From NCBI GenBank assembly GCA_913056365.1, contig CAJXLT010000001.1, forward strand, positions 372,001 to 436,000: a stretch of DNA of 64,000 nucleotides. The letters are read 5' to 3'. The first letter of the stretch is position 1; each line of letters opens with the position of its first letter. Position numbers and translations under genes: made by a program. The notes beneath the pieces are model-generated. The model had not been told where the DNA came from. It did no database searches and worked only from the letters and a program-made list of their open reading frames with translations. Positions 33,586 through 43,579 of the stretch are shown here, piece after piece. This stretch comes from an uncultured Paenibacillaceae bacterium. Lineage in GTDB: Bacteria; Bacillota; Bacilli; Paenibacillales; K13.

Positions 33586-34578
33586 GTGCGAAATGTAACG
33601 ATAAAAGAGGTTGCTCAGGCAGCCAGTGTATCGACGGCAACGATATCTCGGGTTTTGAATAAAAGCGGGTATGTGAGCGAGGATGTGCGGCAACGGGTGC
33701 TGGAAACGGTGCGGCAGTTGAATTATCGACCGAATGCAGTCGCTCGTAATTTGAAGAGGGATCGAACGCATTGTGTCGGGCTGATATTGCCGGATATGCG
33801 CAATCCGTATTTCATGAGATTGGCTCGCGAAATACAAGCGTTGCTTTCTGTGCGTAATTACCATATTCTGTATACTGACAGCGGGGCAGACGCCTCCAGA
33901 GAGCGCATTGCAATCAACTTTATGTTGGAAAATCGGATCGAGGCTCTAGTCATAGCAGGTGTGGGGGAGAATGCGGACAAGCTGCGCGAAGTACAAGAAC
34001 GCGGCATTCCGCTCATTCTGATTGATCGGCGAGTCGAGGACGTACACACGGATATCATTATTGATGATAACAAAGGTGCTGCGGAAAGGGCTGTGAAGCT
34101 TCTCATTGATAAGGGGCATCGGAAAATCGGAATACTGTGCGGACCTGAGGGGATCAGCACTGCGGACGAACGGCGGGAAGGTGTGTTGAATGCGCTTGTG
34201 CGGGCAGGTCTGAACTATGCGGATATGTTCTGGTATTCCGGAGATTTCTCACGCTCCTCTGGTCGTGAAGCCGCTCGCCAGATGACACGGCTGCTGGAAC
34301 CTCCCACGGCAGTGTTCTCCACGAACAATGAAATGACCTTCGGCCTATACTTAGGACTAAAGGAATTAGGACAACCGCTTGATTTCTGGGAGGTTGCTTC
34401 CTACGGTGAATTGGAGTTTGCGCCGTTGTTTGCTAACCGGCTTGCCTATGTGAAGCAGAATCCCGAAGCTATAGGCCGTACAGCAGCTGAACTAGTATTG
34501 GAACGCATAGGCGGCTCAGATCGTGAGGAGCAGTGTTCCGAACAAATTATGTTAACGCCGGACATTGTTTGCATGTAG
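33586..34578 (+). CDS. LacI-family transcriptional regulator (second)
   Basis: 330 residues from GTG at 33586 with GAGGG upstream. The HTH is VTIKEVAQAASVSTATISRV, with LNKSGYVSEDVRQRV and the hinge YRPNAVARNL, the classic LacI/RbsR signature. The ligand domain resembles ribose-type regulators (VGLILPDMRNPYFMRLAREI). An aldose-epimerase-like gene follows 94 bp downstream, which suggests a sugar ligand. Two near-identical operators lie upstream. Confidence 0.92.
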   Translation: MRNVTIKEVAQAASVSTATISRVLNKSGYVSEDVRQRVLETVRQLNYRPNAVARNLKRDRTHCVGLILPDMRNPYFMRLAREIQALLSVRNYHILYTDSGADASRERIAINFMLENRIEALVIAGVGENADKLREVQERGIPLILIDRRVEDVHTDIIIDDNKGAAERAVKLLIDKGHRKIGILCGPEGISTADERREGVLNALVRAGLNYADMFWYSGDFSRSSGREAARQMTRLLEPPTAVFSTNNEMTFGLYLGLKELGQPLDFWEVASYGELEFAPLFANRLAYVKQNPEAIGRTAAELVLERIGGSDREEQCSEQIMLTPDIVCM

Positions 34579-34672
34579 CTAGTGGGATGTTTATGTGTCG
34601 TAGTCATCTTTGCAGCGAATGTGGTATGCTAAGATGAGCAAATTTGGATAATCAACAGGAGGCGTCTCAATC

Positions 34673-35668
34673 GTGAACAAATCATCTGCCTATCAAGGTG
34701 ACTATCAAGGGTTGCACAGTATTTGGCTCACATATGGTCGTTATGAAGCTGCTGTATTACCGAACGTTGGCGCAAATTTGATCGCTTTTCGCGATACGGA
34801 GAATGGCTGCGCGTTTCTGCATGAGCCTTCTCCGAATGAATGGGATGAATTTCTAGAACGTCCTATTCTGCACGGCATGCCGGTGCTGTATCCTCCAAAT
34901 CGTTACGAGGACGGGAAACTTGCGTGGGAAGGCAAGGAGTACGCGCTGCCCATTAATGAAGAAGAGACGAACAATCATCTGCATGGCTTTATCTATAACA
35001 TCCCTTGGCAAGTAGAGAGTTACGCTGCCGACGAGCATTCCAGTTATGTTGTCTTGATGTTGCGTGTAGATGAACAGCATGAGGTGTATCGTTATTTGCC
35101 GTTCAGCTTCACGCTGCGTCTGCGTTATACATTAAGCGAGCTTGGGCTGCAGCAGCAAGTTTCGGTGCGCAATGAAGGCTCTACGCGCATGCCGTGGCTG
35201 CTTGCCTTCCATACTGCAATCAATGCACCGTTCGCGCCAGACAGCCAAGCTTCCGACTACCGCTTGAAAGTCACGGTCGGCGACCGCTATGAGATGAGCG
35301 AGCGCATGCTGCCGACAGGGAACATTCAGCCAATGTCTGAGGATGAGATTGCGATGAAGCAAGAGGGGATATACCCGTTCTATGGATCTATGGACAATCA
35401 TTACACAGCGGAGACACAGGATGGGCGCAATCGGATGGAATTGACTGATACGCGGACGAATACAACACTTGTCTATGACGCAAGCAGTGCGTATAAGCAT
35501 TGGATGATTTATAACAATGGTGGCAAGGAAGGCTTCTTCTGTCCCGAGCCGCAAACCAATCTAGTCAATGCGCCGAATATAGCAGGAATGTCGGCTGAGA
35601 GAAGCGGTCTGATCGGTCTGGAGCCAGGTGATATTTGGGAAGCTGCAAGCCGCTTGTATGTGAAGTAA
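34673..35668 (+). CDS. Aldose 1-epimerase family protein
   Basis: 331 residues from GTG at 34673 after AGGAGG. Galactose-mutarotase-like beta-sandwich: VLPNVGANLIAF at the start, HGMPVLYPPNRY, catalytic-type His in NNHLHGFIYN, and Glu in CPEPQTNLVNAPN. It probably interconverts sugar anomers or acts on a modified sugar. Regulation by the adjacent LacI-family protein is likely from context. Confidence 0.85.
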   Translation: MNKSSAYQGDYQGLHSIWLTYGRYEAAVLPNVGANLIAFRDTENGCAFLHEPSPNEWDEFLERPILHGMPVLYPPNRYEDGKLAWEGKEYALPINEEETNNHLHGFIYNIPWQVESYAADEHSSYVVLMLRVDEQHEVYRYLPFSFTLRLRYTLSELGLQQQVSVRNEGSTRMPWLLAFHTAINAPFAPDSQASDYRLKVTVGDRYEMSERMLPTGNIQPMSEDEIAMKQEGIYPFYGSMDNHYTAETQDGRNRMELTDTRTNTTLVYDASSAYKHWMIYNNGGKEGFFCPEPQTNLVNAPNIAGMSAERSGLIGLEPGDIWEAASRLYVK

Positions 35669-35685
35669 TCATTTGCATGATGATT

Positions 35686-35718
35686 CGGCTTTGTCTGTTA
35701 CAAGACAGGCCGTTTTTT
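35686..35718 (+). terminator. Terminator after the epimerase gene
   Basis: CGGC/GTCT pairs with AGAC/GCCG around GTTACA, followed by six T. Confidence 0.7.
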
Positions 35719-35776
35719 ATTGCGATGAGGTGGAAGGCAATACTATTGGACAAGTGCAGAGAAGGAGTGATGGCGA

Positions 35777-37147
35777 TTGATACCAGAAGTTCAGCAATAT
35801 CTTGAGACCGAGCGTGAGCGATACGTAGAAGAACTTGCGGCATTTCTGCGAATTCCGAGTATTAGTGTCGGTACGGAGCATAGGGATGATATTCATCAAG
35901 CTGCTGAATGGTTGGCACATAAGCTTCGGAGCGCTGGTATGGAGCATGTTGAGATTATGGAGACAGCCGGTAATCCGATCGTATATGCGGATTGGTTGCA
36001 CGCTCCGGATCAACCTACGGTGCTTGTATATGGCCATTATGACGTTCAACCGGCAGATGCCGCGGAAGGCTGGGATTCAGAACCGTTCGAGCCGATCGTG
36101 AAGAATGGCAAGATCTATGCAAGAGGAGCAACTGATGACAAAGGGCAGCTGTTGATTCACGTCAATGCAGTAGAGGCATTGCTTCGGACTGAAGGTAAGC
36201 TTCCGGTCAATGTTAAGGTGTGTATAGAAGGAGAAGAAGAGATTTCTAGCCCTAGTCTGCCGGGCTTTCTAGAACAGCATCGTGACCGATTGCAGACCGA
36301 TGTGATCGTCATCTCGGACGGCCCGATGATCGCGCCTCATACGCCGTCAATCTGTACATCCCTGCGCGGACTGGCGGGTATGGAAGTGCGGGTGATGGGA
36401 CCAGCGCAAGAATTGCATTCCGGCCTGTACGGAGGCGGTGTGCAAAATCCGATTCATGCGCTGACAGAGCTGCTGACCAGCTTGCATACGAGAGAAGGGA
36501 AGGTAGCTGTCGCCGGCTTCTACGAAGGAGTGATCGCGCTGACGCCGGAAGAACGTCAGCAGCTGCGTCTGCTGCCGCAAGATGACGAGCAAATTCGCAA
36601 GGATCTTCGAGTTCCAGAGCTGTACGGAGAGGAAGACTACTCGTTCATAGAGCGGACAACCGCGCGTCCGACATTGGAAGTAGTGAGTGTGACAGGCGGA
36701 TTCCAGGGAAGCGGATTGAAGCCGGCAATCCCAACTTCAGCATCGGCGAAGATTGCCTGTCGGCTAGTCGGTGAGCAGGACCCAGATGCAGTGATGGATG
36801 CGATTGAACAGCATCTGCAGCAACGATGTCCGCGAGGAAGTACTGTCGAGTTGATTCGTTCGCATGGCGGGCGACCATACCAAATTTCGGCGAAGCATCC
36901 GTATCTACAGGCCGCAGCAGATGCTTACGGCACCGCGTACGGCAAGAAACCTGTATATTCGCGGAGCGGGGGCTCTATTCCGATAGTTGAAGTATTCCAT
37001 ACGGTACTAGGCGCACCGATCGTGATGATGGAATTTGGGCTGCCTAGTGAGAATCTGCACGGACCGAACGAGCATTTTCATCTGGATAATTTGGAGAAGG
37101 GGATGCTGACATCTTGTCTGTACTTGCATCGGCTGGCCGAAGGATAG
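35777..37147 (+). CDS. M20-family dipeptidase
   Basis: 456 residues from TTG at 35777 after GAAGGAG. Di-zinc ligands are visible: His and Asp in YGHYDVQPAD, the bridging Asp in RGATDDKGQ, Glu pair in EGEEEISSPS, Asp in ISDGPM and the final His in GPNEHFHLDN. The lid/dimer domain sits between. These enzymes hydrolyse dipeptides or related amides in the cytoplasm. It is a stand-alone gene with a bidirectional terminator after it. Confidence 0.92.
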   Translation: MIPEVQQYLETERERYVEELAAFLRIPSISVGTEHRDDIHQAAEWLAHKLRSAGMEHVEIMETAGNPIVYADWLHAPDQPTVLVYGHYDVQPADAAEGWDSEPFEPIVKNGKIYARGATDDKGQLLIHVNAVEALLRTEGKLPVNVKVCIEGEEEISSPSLPGFLEQHRDRLQTDVIVISDGPMIAPHTPSICTSLRGLAGMEVRVMGPAQELHSGLYGGGVQNPIHALTELLTSLHTREGKVAVAGFYEGVIALTPEERQQLRLLPQDDEQIRKDLRVPELYGEEDYSFIERTTARPTLEVVSVTGGFQGSGLKPAIPTSASAKIACRLVGEQDPDAVMDAIEQHLQQRCPRGSTVELIRSHGGRPYQISAKHPYLQAAADAYGTAYGKKPVYSRSGGSIPIVEVFHTVLGAPIVMMEFGLPSENLHGPNEHFHLDNLEKGMLTSCLYLHRLAEG

Positions 37148-37192
37148 AGCTAGTGAATCAATGGCAAGTATTCATATTGGGTTAGAAGAAAA

Positions 37193-37230
37193 AAAGGTTG
37201 GGCAGAAGGAATACATTCTGCCCAACCTTT
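37193..37230. terminator. Bidirectional terminator between the dipeptidase and ilvD
   Basis: AAAGGTTGGGCAGAA is perfectly complementary to TTCTGCCCAACCTTT (15 bp, 8-nt loop), with A-rich and T-rich flanks for both convergent genes. Confidence 0.93.
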
Positions 37231-37261
37231 GTCGTTTCATTAGGGGGTGCGACACTAGAAA

Positions 37262-38953
37262 TTAGTCGATTTTCATAACGCCGCCCGTGCTTGCTGATGT
37301 GACGAGTTTGGAATAACGGGCAAGATAGCCGGTTTTCACCTTAGGCTCGAATCCTTTCCATTCTGCTTCACGACGCTTGGCCATCTCTTCGTCGCTAATT
37401 TCCAGCGTAATCGTACGTTCCTCCAAGTTCAAATCGATGATGTCGCCGTCATGCACGAAAGCAATCGGACCGCCTTCTGCCGCTTCCGGTGATATGTGAC
37501 CGATGCTGATGCCGCGAGATGCGCCGGAGAAGCGACCATCTGTAATCAAGCCGACCTTGGCGCCGAGCCCCATGCCCATAATTTGTGAAGTAGGGGCAAG
37601 CATTTCCGGCATTCCTGGACCGCCCTTTGGTCCCTCATAGCGAATGACGACAACGTGTCCTTCCTTAACCTTGCCATTGGCAATACCATGAAGCGCATCC
37701 TCTTGAGACTCGAAGCAGATCGCAGGGCCGCGGTGACGTCCGCCAACGGAAGGATCGACTGCGCCGACTTTGACAATCGCGCCGTTCGGTGCCAAGTTGC
37801 CGAACAATACTGCCAATCCGCCTTTTTTACTATGCGGGTTGTCCAGTGTATGAATGACGTCCGTATCTTGAATCTCGCAGCCTTCTACATTCTCTCGCAA
37901 TGTTTTGCCTGTCGCGGTAATGTTGTCACCATACAATGCACCTGGTTTTTTGAATAGTTCGTTCAGAACAGCGCTTACGCCGCCTGCATTATGCACATCT
38001 TCGATATGGTAGTCTGATGCCGGTGCGATCTTGGCGAGATGGGGCACACGCTCTGCAACTTCATTAATGCGCTCGATCGGGTATTCGATACCTGCTTCGT
38101 GTGCAAGTGCCAGCGTATGAAGCACAGTATTAGTGGAACCGCCCATCGCCATATCAAGCGCAAATGCATTATCGATCGCTTCGATCGTCACGATGTCGCG
38201 AGGCTTAATGTCTCGCTCGATCAGCTCCATGAGCTGAGTTGCCGATTTCTTCACGAATTCGCGGCGTTCTGGGCTGACAGCGAGAATCGTTCCGTTGCCC
38301 GGCAGCGCTAGGCCAAGTCCTTCTGCAAGACAGTTCATCGAATTAGCGGTGAACATGCCGGAGCAGGACCCGCAAGTTGGGCAGCCGAATTGTTCAAGCT
38401 CGGTCAAGCTCTGCTCGTCGATCTTGCCTGATTGGAATGCGCCGACCCCTTCGAATACAGAAGACAGTGAGATCGCCTTGCCGTCGCTCGTGCGTCCGGC
38501 CTTCATCGGACCGCCGCTGACGAATACAGTAGGGATGTCTACACGCAGAGCGCCCATCATCATGCCAGGTGTGATCTTGTCACAGTTCGGAATACATACC
38601 ATGCCGTCGAACCAATGGGCGGACACTACTGTTTCCAGTGAGTCTGCAATAATTTCGCGGCTTGGCAGCGAGTACCGCATGCCGATATGTCCCATCGCAA
38701 TGCCGTCATCAACACCGATCGTGTTGAACTCGAATGGCACGCCGCCAGCTTCGCGAATCGCTTCCTTGACGATTTTGCCGAATTCCTGCAAATGCACGTG
38801 CCCAGGCACGATATCGATATAAGAGTTACACACTGCAATGAACGGCTTGTCGAAATCTTCTTCCTGCACGCCGGCTGCACGCAGCAGACTGCGGTGAGGC
38901 GCGCGGTCGAAGCCTTTTTTGATCATATCTGATCGTCTTTTTTGGTTAGACAT
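37262..38953 (-). CDS. ilvD: Dihydroxy-acid dehydratase
   Basis: 563 residues from ATG at 38953 preceded by GAGGAGGT; the frame upstream to 39058 lacks support. Cluster cysteines and metal-site motifs are present: [27 protein letters not shown] and [19 protein letters not shown]. The end has the family motif [20 protein letters not shown]. It makes branched 2-oxo acids, the third step of valine, leucine and isoleucine synthesis, using a [2Fe-2S] or [4Fe-4S] cluster. It stands alone between the dipeptidase and xylR, not with other ilv genes. Confidence 0.97.
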   Translation of the reverse strand: MSNQKRRSDMIKKGFDRAPHRSLLRAAGVQEEDFDKPFIAVCNSYIDIVPGHVHLQEFGKIVKEAIREAGGVPFEFNTIGVDDGIAMGHIGMRYSLPSREIIADSLETVVSAHWFDGMVCIPNCDKITPGMMMGALRVDIPTVFVSGGPMKAGRTSDGKAISLSSVFEGVGAFQSGKIDEQSLTELEQFGCPTCGSCSGMFTANSMNCLAEGLGLALPGNGTILAVSPERREFVKKSATQLMELIERDIKPRDIVTIEAIDNAFALDMAMGGSTNTVLHTLALAHEAGIEYPIERINEVAERVPHLAKIAPASDYHIEDVHNAGGVSAVLNELFKKPGALYGDNITATGKTLRENVEGCEIQDTDVIHTLDNPHSKKGGLAVLFGNLAPNGAIVKVGAVDPSVGGRHRGPAICFESQEDALHGIANGKVKEGHVVVIRYEGPKGGPGMPEMLAPTSQIMGMGLGAKVGLITDGRFSGASRGISIGHISPEAAEGGPIAFVHDGDIIDLNLEERTITLEISDEEMAKRREAEWKGFEPKVKTGYLARYSKLVTSASTGGVMKID

Positions 38954-39143
38954 GTTGCTATACCTCCTCAGTTCATTACGGTTGGGCTGCCTGTGCAGAA
39001 CCAGACCGGTTACTTGCTTAGTAAGCAAAAAAGAATAATATCCTCCATTGTACAACAAATCCGCGTGAAATGGGAGTCCCGTACGAATGGAACTATTGGT
39101 ATGAGTGCTAGATAATCTTCACCATGAGTGGTGACACCTTGCC

Positions 39144-40352
39144 TTATGTCGGTTCCTCCGAACCTGATTGGGGTGCATGCGTGCTCTGCAGAAATTGCTC
39201 AATGGCGAGTGAGGCTGCGCCTAATGCAGCAGATCGAAGACCCAAAGTAGCGAACACAATATCGGTATGACGCAGATGGGAACGGAGCCCGCTCTGTCGG
39301 GCTGTTTCAGCCAGCGGATCGGCGATCCATGTCTTAGCCAGCACCAGCCTGTTGCCGATCACAACAGCCTGCGGGTTGAAGCTGTTCATGATGCCTGCAA
39401 TGCCGATGCCAAGCTTGGCGCCGATATTGGCAAACAGCCGAATCGCCTCTGGCTGCTTGTCTGCTGCAAGCTTCGTTAACTGATCCAAGCCGGTATCGTC
39501 CGTCTCAGGTGCGGCAAGCAATCCGGCATTCCGTGCAGCATGAAGCAATGCATTCTCAGATGCGTACATTTCCCAGCAGCCTGCATTGCCGCAACGGCAT
39601 GGAAGCCCGTCCATCTCGATCGTCATATGGCCTACCTCACCCGACAATCCGCTGCTTCCTCGGAACAAGGCATCATTCAAGATAATGCCTGCGCCAATGC
39701 CGATTCCGGCACTAACATAGATGAAGTGCTCGTACGCTTGACCTGCGCCGAATCGTTTCTCACCGAGCGCGCCGACATTAGCTTCATTGTCGATCCATAC
39801 CGACAAGGGGACGGTTGCCTGAAGCTCTGCTTGCAGATCAATATTCCGCCAGCCTAAGTTTGGAGCAGATATGACGCTGCCGCCGTCGACCATGCCAGGC
39901 ACGCCGATGCCGATGCCGATTACGCCGTGCGGGCAGTCGGGCACTTGCTGTTGAAGCTCTGCAACTGACTCGCGAATGATACGAAGAATAACGTGTAAGG
40001 ACGTATCCGTTAACGGGCGCAGAATCTCTGCCTCCGCGTTGCCCTCGAGATCCGTTAAGATGGCGCGCAAATAATTAACGCCAAGATCGATCCCAATGGC
40101 GAAGCCTGTTCTAGCATGAAACAGCAGCATGACAGGCTTGCGACCGCCGCTTGATACACCGGTGCCTGTCTCCACGATGAGCTGACCGTCAATGAGCTCA
40201 CTGACTAGGTTGGATACCGTGCCTTTGTTCAAGCCGGTCTTCGCAGAGATGGCAGCACGAGAGATCGGACCGTCGGTGCGTATTGTGTCCAGAATAATCG
40301 ATTTATTCATGCGCTTGACCAATTGAAGGTCTCCGGTAACTTTCATGTTCAC
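39144..40352 (-). CDS. xylR: Xylose repressor, ROK family
   Basis: 402 residues from GTG at 40352 (an ATG at 40346 has better spacing to GGAA and is possible). The N-terminal winged HTH reads ISRAAISAKTGLNKGTVSNL; the ROK sugar-kinase-like domain has GIDLGVNYLRAILTD, and the zinc-binding CRCGNAGCWE motif is present. It represses xylose genes and is released by xylose. It is divergent from xylA, with an operator-like palindrome between them. Confidence 0.93.
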   Translation of the reverse strand: MNMKVTGDLQLVKRMNKSIILDTIRTDGPISRAAISAKTGLNKGTVSNLVSELIDGQLIVETGTGVSSGGRKPVMLLFHARTGFAIGIDLGVNYLRAILTDLEGNAEAEILRPLTDTSLHVILRIIRESVAELQQQVPDCPHGVIGIGIGVPGMVDGGSVISAPNLGWRNIDLQAELQATVPLSVWIDNEANVGALGEKRFGAGQAYEHFIYVSAGIGIGAGIILNDALFRGSSGLSGEVGHMTIEMDGLPCRCGNAGCWEMYASENALLHAARNAGLLAAPETDDTGLDQLTKLAADKQPEAIRLFANIGAKLGIGIAGIMNSFNPQAVVIGNRLVLAKTWIADPLAETARQSGLRSHLRHTDIVFATLGLRSAALGAASLAIEQFLQSTHAPQSGSEEPT

Positions 40353-40447
40353 TTCCGTCCGTTTCTATACAAGATCTCTTACAGCGTAACAACGCTAAAT
40401 GCAAGCTATTAAGTAGTGTAGCACGGGTATAAAAAAAAACCTACAAA

Positions 40448-40493
40448 AACTTTGTTTATCCAATAGACAAACTTCTTATGACTGTGATACGAT
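40448..40493 (+). promoter_or_regulatory. xylA promoter with XylR operator
   Basis: AACTTTGTTTAT (40448-40459) and ATAGACAAACTT (40463-40474) form a palindrome with 10 of 12 matches, whose halves resemble the XylR half-site AGTTTGTTT. A promoter TAGACA (40464-40469), 18 bp, TACGAT (40488-40493) overlaps its right arm, so bound XylR would block polymerase. Confidence 0.75.
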
Positions 40494-40529
40494 GTAGAAG
40501 AAATGATTACTTGGGGAGGTCATCTGAAG

Positions 40530-41837
40530 ATGAGTTATTTTCCGTCAGTAGGTAAAATCACATACGAAGGCAAGGATTCGAAGAACCCATACGCATTCAA
40601 GCACTACAATCCGAATGAAGTGGTAGCAGGCAAGACGATGGAGGAGCACATGCGCTTTGCTGTATCGTACTGGCATACCTTTACTGGTGCAGGCAACGAC
40701 CCTTTTGGAAGCGGTACCGCCATTCGCTCTTGGGATAAGTTCAACGGCGTTGATCTTGCCAAAGCGCGCGTGGAGGCATCGTTCGAGTTTTTTGACAAGC
40801 TTGGTGCGAAGTACTTCTGCTTCCACGATCGTGATATAGCGCCGGAAGGCAGCACACTTCGCGAGACGAACAAGATTTTGGATGAGATTGTGGGCATGAT
40901 TAAATCGAATATGGCCTCTAGCGGAATGAAGCTGCTGTGGAACACACAGAATATGTTCACGAATCCTCGCTTCGTACATGGTGCAGCTACTTCGAACAAT
41001 GCTGATGTATACGCTTACGCGGCTGCTCAAGTGAAGAAAGGATTGGAAACAGGCAAGGAGCTCGGCGCAGAGAACTATGTGTTCTGGGGCGGTCGGGAAG
41101 GATACGAATATTTGCAAATTACGGATATGAAGCTGGAGCTTGACAATCTGGCTCGTCTGTATCATATGGCGATTGATTATGCGAAGGAAATCGGGTTTGA
41201 TGCCCAATTCCTGATTGAGCCGAAGCCGAAGGAGCCGACGAAGCATCAGTATGACTTCGATGCGGCCACGACGATTTCATTCCTGCGCACGTATGGGCTT
41301 CAGGATCACTTTAAGCTGAACATTGAAGCGAACCATGCTACTCTTGCGGGACATACATTCGAGCATGAGCTGCGGGTTGCTCGCATTCAGGGAATGCTCG
41401 GTTCGATCGATGCCAACCAAGGCGATACGCTGCTTGGCTGGGATACAGACGAATTCCCAACGGACCTGTATTCTGTTACGCTGGCGATGTATGAAATTTT
41501 GCAAAATGGCGGTATCGGCAAGGGCGGCGTGAACTTCGACGCGAAGGTTCGCCGCGGTTCCTTCGAGCAGGATGACTTGTTCCTGGCGCACATTGCCGGT
41601 ATGGACAGCTTCGCACGTGGGATGAAGGCAGCTGCTAAGCTCATCGAAGATCGCGTGTTCGAAGGTGCGATTGAGGAGCGATATGCTTCATTCCAATCCG
41701 GTATCGGCGCAGATGTCGTTGCTGGCAAGGCAGATCTGAAATCGCTGGAGCAATATGCGCTGGATCTTGAGGACATTCAAAATCGTTCCGGTCGTCAAGA
41801 ACATCTGAAATCGATCATGAACGAGTACATCTTTTAA
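40530..41837 (+). CDS. xylA: Xylose isomerase
   Basis: 435 residues from ATG at 40530 after GGAGG; the upstream extension from 40503 is not needed. Active-site residues: His and Asp in [12 protein letters not shown], Glu/Lys in [18 protein letters not shown], His in [17 protein letters not shown] and Asp pair in [10 protein letters not shown]. Length matches class II enzymes. It converts xylose to xylulose with divalent metal. It heads a unit with xylB downstream and is opposed by xylR. Confidence 0.97.
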   Translation: MSYFPSVGKITYEGKDSKNPYAFKHYNPNEVVAGKTMEEHMRFAVSYWHTFTGAGNDPFGSGTAIRSWDKFNGVDLAKARVEASFEFFDKLGAKYFCFHDRDIAPEGSTLRETNKILDEIVGMIKSNMASSGMKLLWNTQNMFTNPRFVHGAATSNNADVYAYAAAQVKKGLETGKELGAENYVFWGGREGYEYLQITDMKLELDNLARLYHMAIDYAKEIGFDAQFLIEPKPKEPTKHQYDFDAATTISFLRTYGLQDHFKLNIEANHATLAGHTFEHELRVARIQGMLGSIDANQGDTLLGWDTDEFPTDLYSVTLAMYEILQNGGIGKGGVNFDAKVRRGSFEQDDLFLAHIAGMDSFARGMKAAAKLIEDRVFEGAIEERYASFQSGIGADVVAGKADLKSLEQYALDLEDIQNRSGRQEHLKSIMNEYIF

Positions 41838-41881
41838 GTGCCCGAATAACGTTTCTTCAACTATATAGGGCAACGGATTAG

Positions 41882-41922
41882 GTCACAGGACCGGCCTGGC
41901 CGCTGGTCTTGTGGCTTTTTTT
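41882..41922 (+). terminator. Terminator between xylA and xylB
   Basis: An imperfect stem (CACAGGACCGGC with GCCGCTGGTCTTGTG) is followed by eight T. It lies 70 bp before xylB and may lower xylB relative to xylA. Confidence 0.75.
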
Positions 41923-41991
41923 TCCTCATCGCATGGGGTACGGATTCTATTATGACAGTTCCATTACGTAATCAAGAAGGAGGAACAACGC

Positions 41992-43485
41992 ATGTATGTT
42001 CTTGGTGTGGATTTGGGCACAAGCGCAGTGAAAGTATTGCTGGTGGACCGCTCTGGTGCGGTCAAGGCTGAAGCAACTCGTGCTTATCCGCTTATTCAGG
42101 AGAAGTCCGGGTACAGTGAGCAAGACCCGGCAGAGTGGGTCAGCGGCACGTCATCCGCAATTCGGGAAGCGCTTCAACAGACAGGAGCAAGCGGAAGCGA
42201 TATCGATGGCATGAGCTTCTCAGGTCAGATGCATGGGCTTGTGCTGCTGGACGAAGCCAGTCGTCCATTGCGGAACGCGATTCTGTGGAACGATACACGT
42301 ACTACGAAGCAGTGCAGGCAGATTGAGCAAGTATTGGGAGCTGATCTGCTAGGCATAGCGAAGAACCCGGCTTTGGAAGGATTCACGCTCCCGAAGCTGC
42401 TGTGGGTGAAGGAGCATGAACCGGAATTGTTCGCGAAGGCTAAGCAGTTCTTGCTGCCTAAGGACTATGTCCGTTATCAGATTTGCGGCGAGTACCATAT
42501 GGATGTGTCAGATGCGGCAGGAACGCTCCTGTTTGACGTGAAGAATAAGCGGTGGAGCGAACGGATTGCAGATGCGTTCGATATTCCGCTGTCGATCTGT
42601 CCGCCCATTGCAGAAGCACACGCATGTGTCGGAGAAGTGCAGGCGGCTTTCGCCAAGGAATCCGGACTTGCGCCGGGAACGAAGGTGTTCGCAGGCGGGG
42701 CGGACAATGCGTGTGGTGCAATCGGCGCTGGTATCTTGAAGCCTGGTATGGCGATGTGCAGCATCGGGACATCAGGTGTTGTGCTCACCTACGCAGATAC
42801 ATGTGATCAGGATTTCGGCGGCAAGGTTCACTTGTTTAATCACGGCAAGGAGCAAGCGTACTATGCGATGGGTGTGACGCTCGCTGCTGGCTATAGTATG
42901 AGCTGGTTCAAGGACACATTCGCGCCTGATGTCAGCTATGATGAGTTGCTTGCAGGGGTGGAAGATATACCGCCAGGAGCAGGTGGTCTGCTGTTCACGC
43001 CTTACTTGGCAGGGGAACGGACTCCTCACGCGGATGCCGTCATTCGCGGCAGCTTGATCGGATTGGACGGTTCACATAAGCGCAGCCATATCGGTCGTGC
43101 CGTGATGGAAGGGATTACGTTTTCGCTGCATGAATCGGTTGAGATGTTCCGGGAAGCAGGGGTGGAGATGAACGAGATCGTCTCGATCGGAGGCGGTGCG
43201 ACCAATCCGACCTGGCTGCAGATGCAAGCAGATATCTTCGGATTGCCTGTCGTCAGACTGACTAATGAGCAAGGTCCCGGCATGGGCGCAGCGATGCTAG
43301 CGGCATACGGCTGCGGCTGGTTCTCTAGCTTGGAGGCGTGCGGGGAGAAGTTCGTTCATAGAGCGGAGACGATTCAGCCGAATGCTGAACGTACGGAGCA
43401 GTATAAGAAGCTGTTCGCCATATACAAGCAAGTATATAGTCAGACGAAGAGCTTGAACGATCAGCTCGCATCGTTCCGTGTGTAA
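41992..43485 (+). CDS. xylB: Xylulokinase
   Basis: 497 residues, ATG at 41992 after AGGAGG. FGGY-family kinase: N-terminal phosphate loop GVDLGTSAVKVLLVD, substrate site SFSGQMHGLVLLD, catalytic Asp in FAGGADNACGAIG and ATP-binding GGGATNPTWLQ. It phosphorylates xylulose to enter the pentose phosphate pathway. It follows xylA by 154 bp; the terminator between them is probably leaky. Confidence 0.96.
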   Translation: MYVLGVDLGTSAVKVLLVDRSGAVKAEATRAYPLIQEKSGYSEQDPAEWVSGTSSAIREALQQTGASGSDIDGMSFSGQMHGLVLLDEASRPLRNAILWNDTRTTKQCRQIEQVLGADLLGIAKNPALEGFTLPKLLWVKEHEPELFAKAKQFLLPKDYVRYQICGEYHMDVSDAAGTLLFDVKNKRWSERIADAFDIPLSICPPIAEAHACVGEVQAAFAKESGLAPGTKVFAGGADNACGAIGAGILKPGMAMCSIGTSGVVLTYADTCDQDFGGKVHLFNHGKEQAYYAMGVTLAAGYSMSWFKDTFAPDVSYDELLAGVEDIPPGAGGLLFTPYLAGERTPHADAVIRGSLIGLDGSHKRSHIGRAVMEGITFSLHESVEMFREAGVEMNEIVSIGGGATNPTWLQMQADIFGLPVVRLTNEQGPGMGAAMLAAYGCGWFSSLEACGEKFVHRAETIQPNAERTEQYKKLFAIYKQVYSQTKSLNDQLASFRV

Positions 43486-43524
43486 GCACCTCTGTTAGAC
43501 GGGGTTCGCTGTGCTTGTGAACAG

Positions 43525-43558
43525 AAAAAGGTCAGCCGATTTTTTGGCTGACCTTTTT
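43525..43558. terminator. Bidirectional terminator between xylB and helD
   Basis: AAAAAGGTCAGCC pairs perfectly with GGCTGACCTTTTT around GATTTTTT, with T-runs on both strands. Confidence 0.92.
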
Positions 43559-43579
43559 TATTCACAGTAATGGTTAGCG

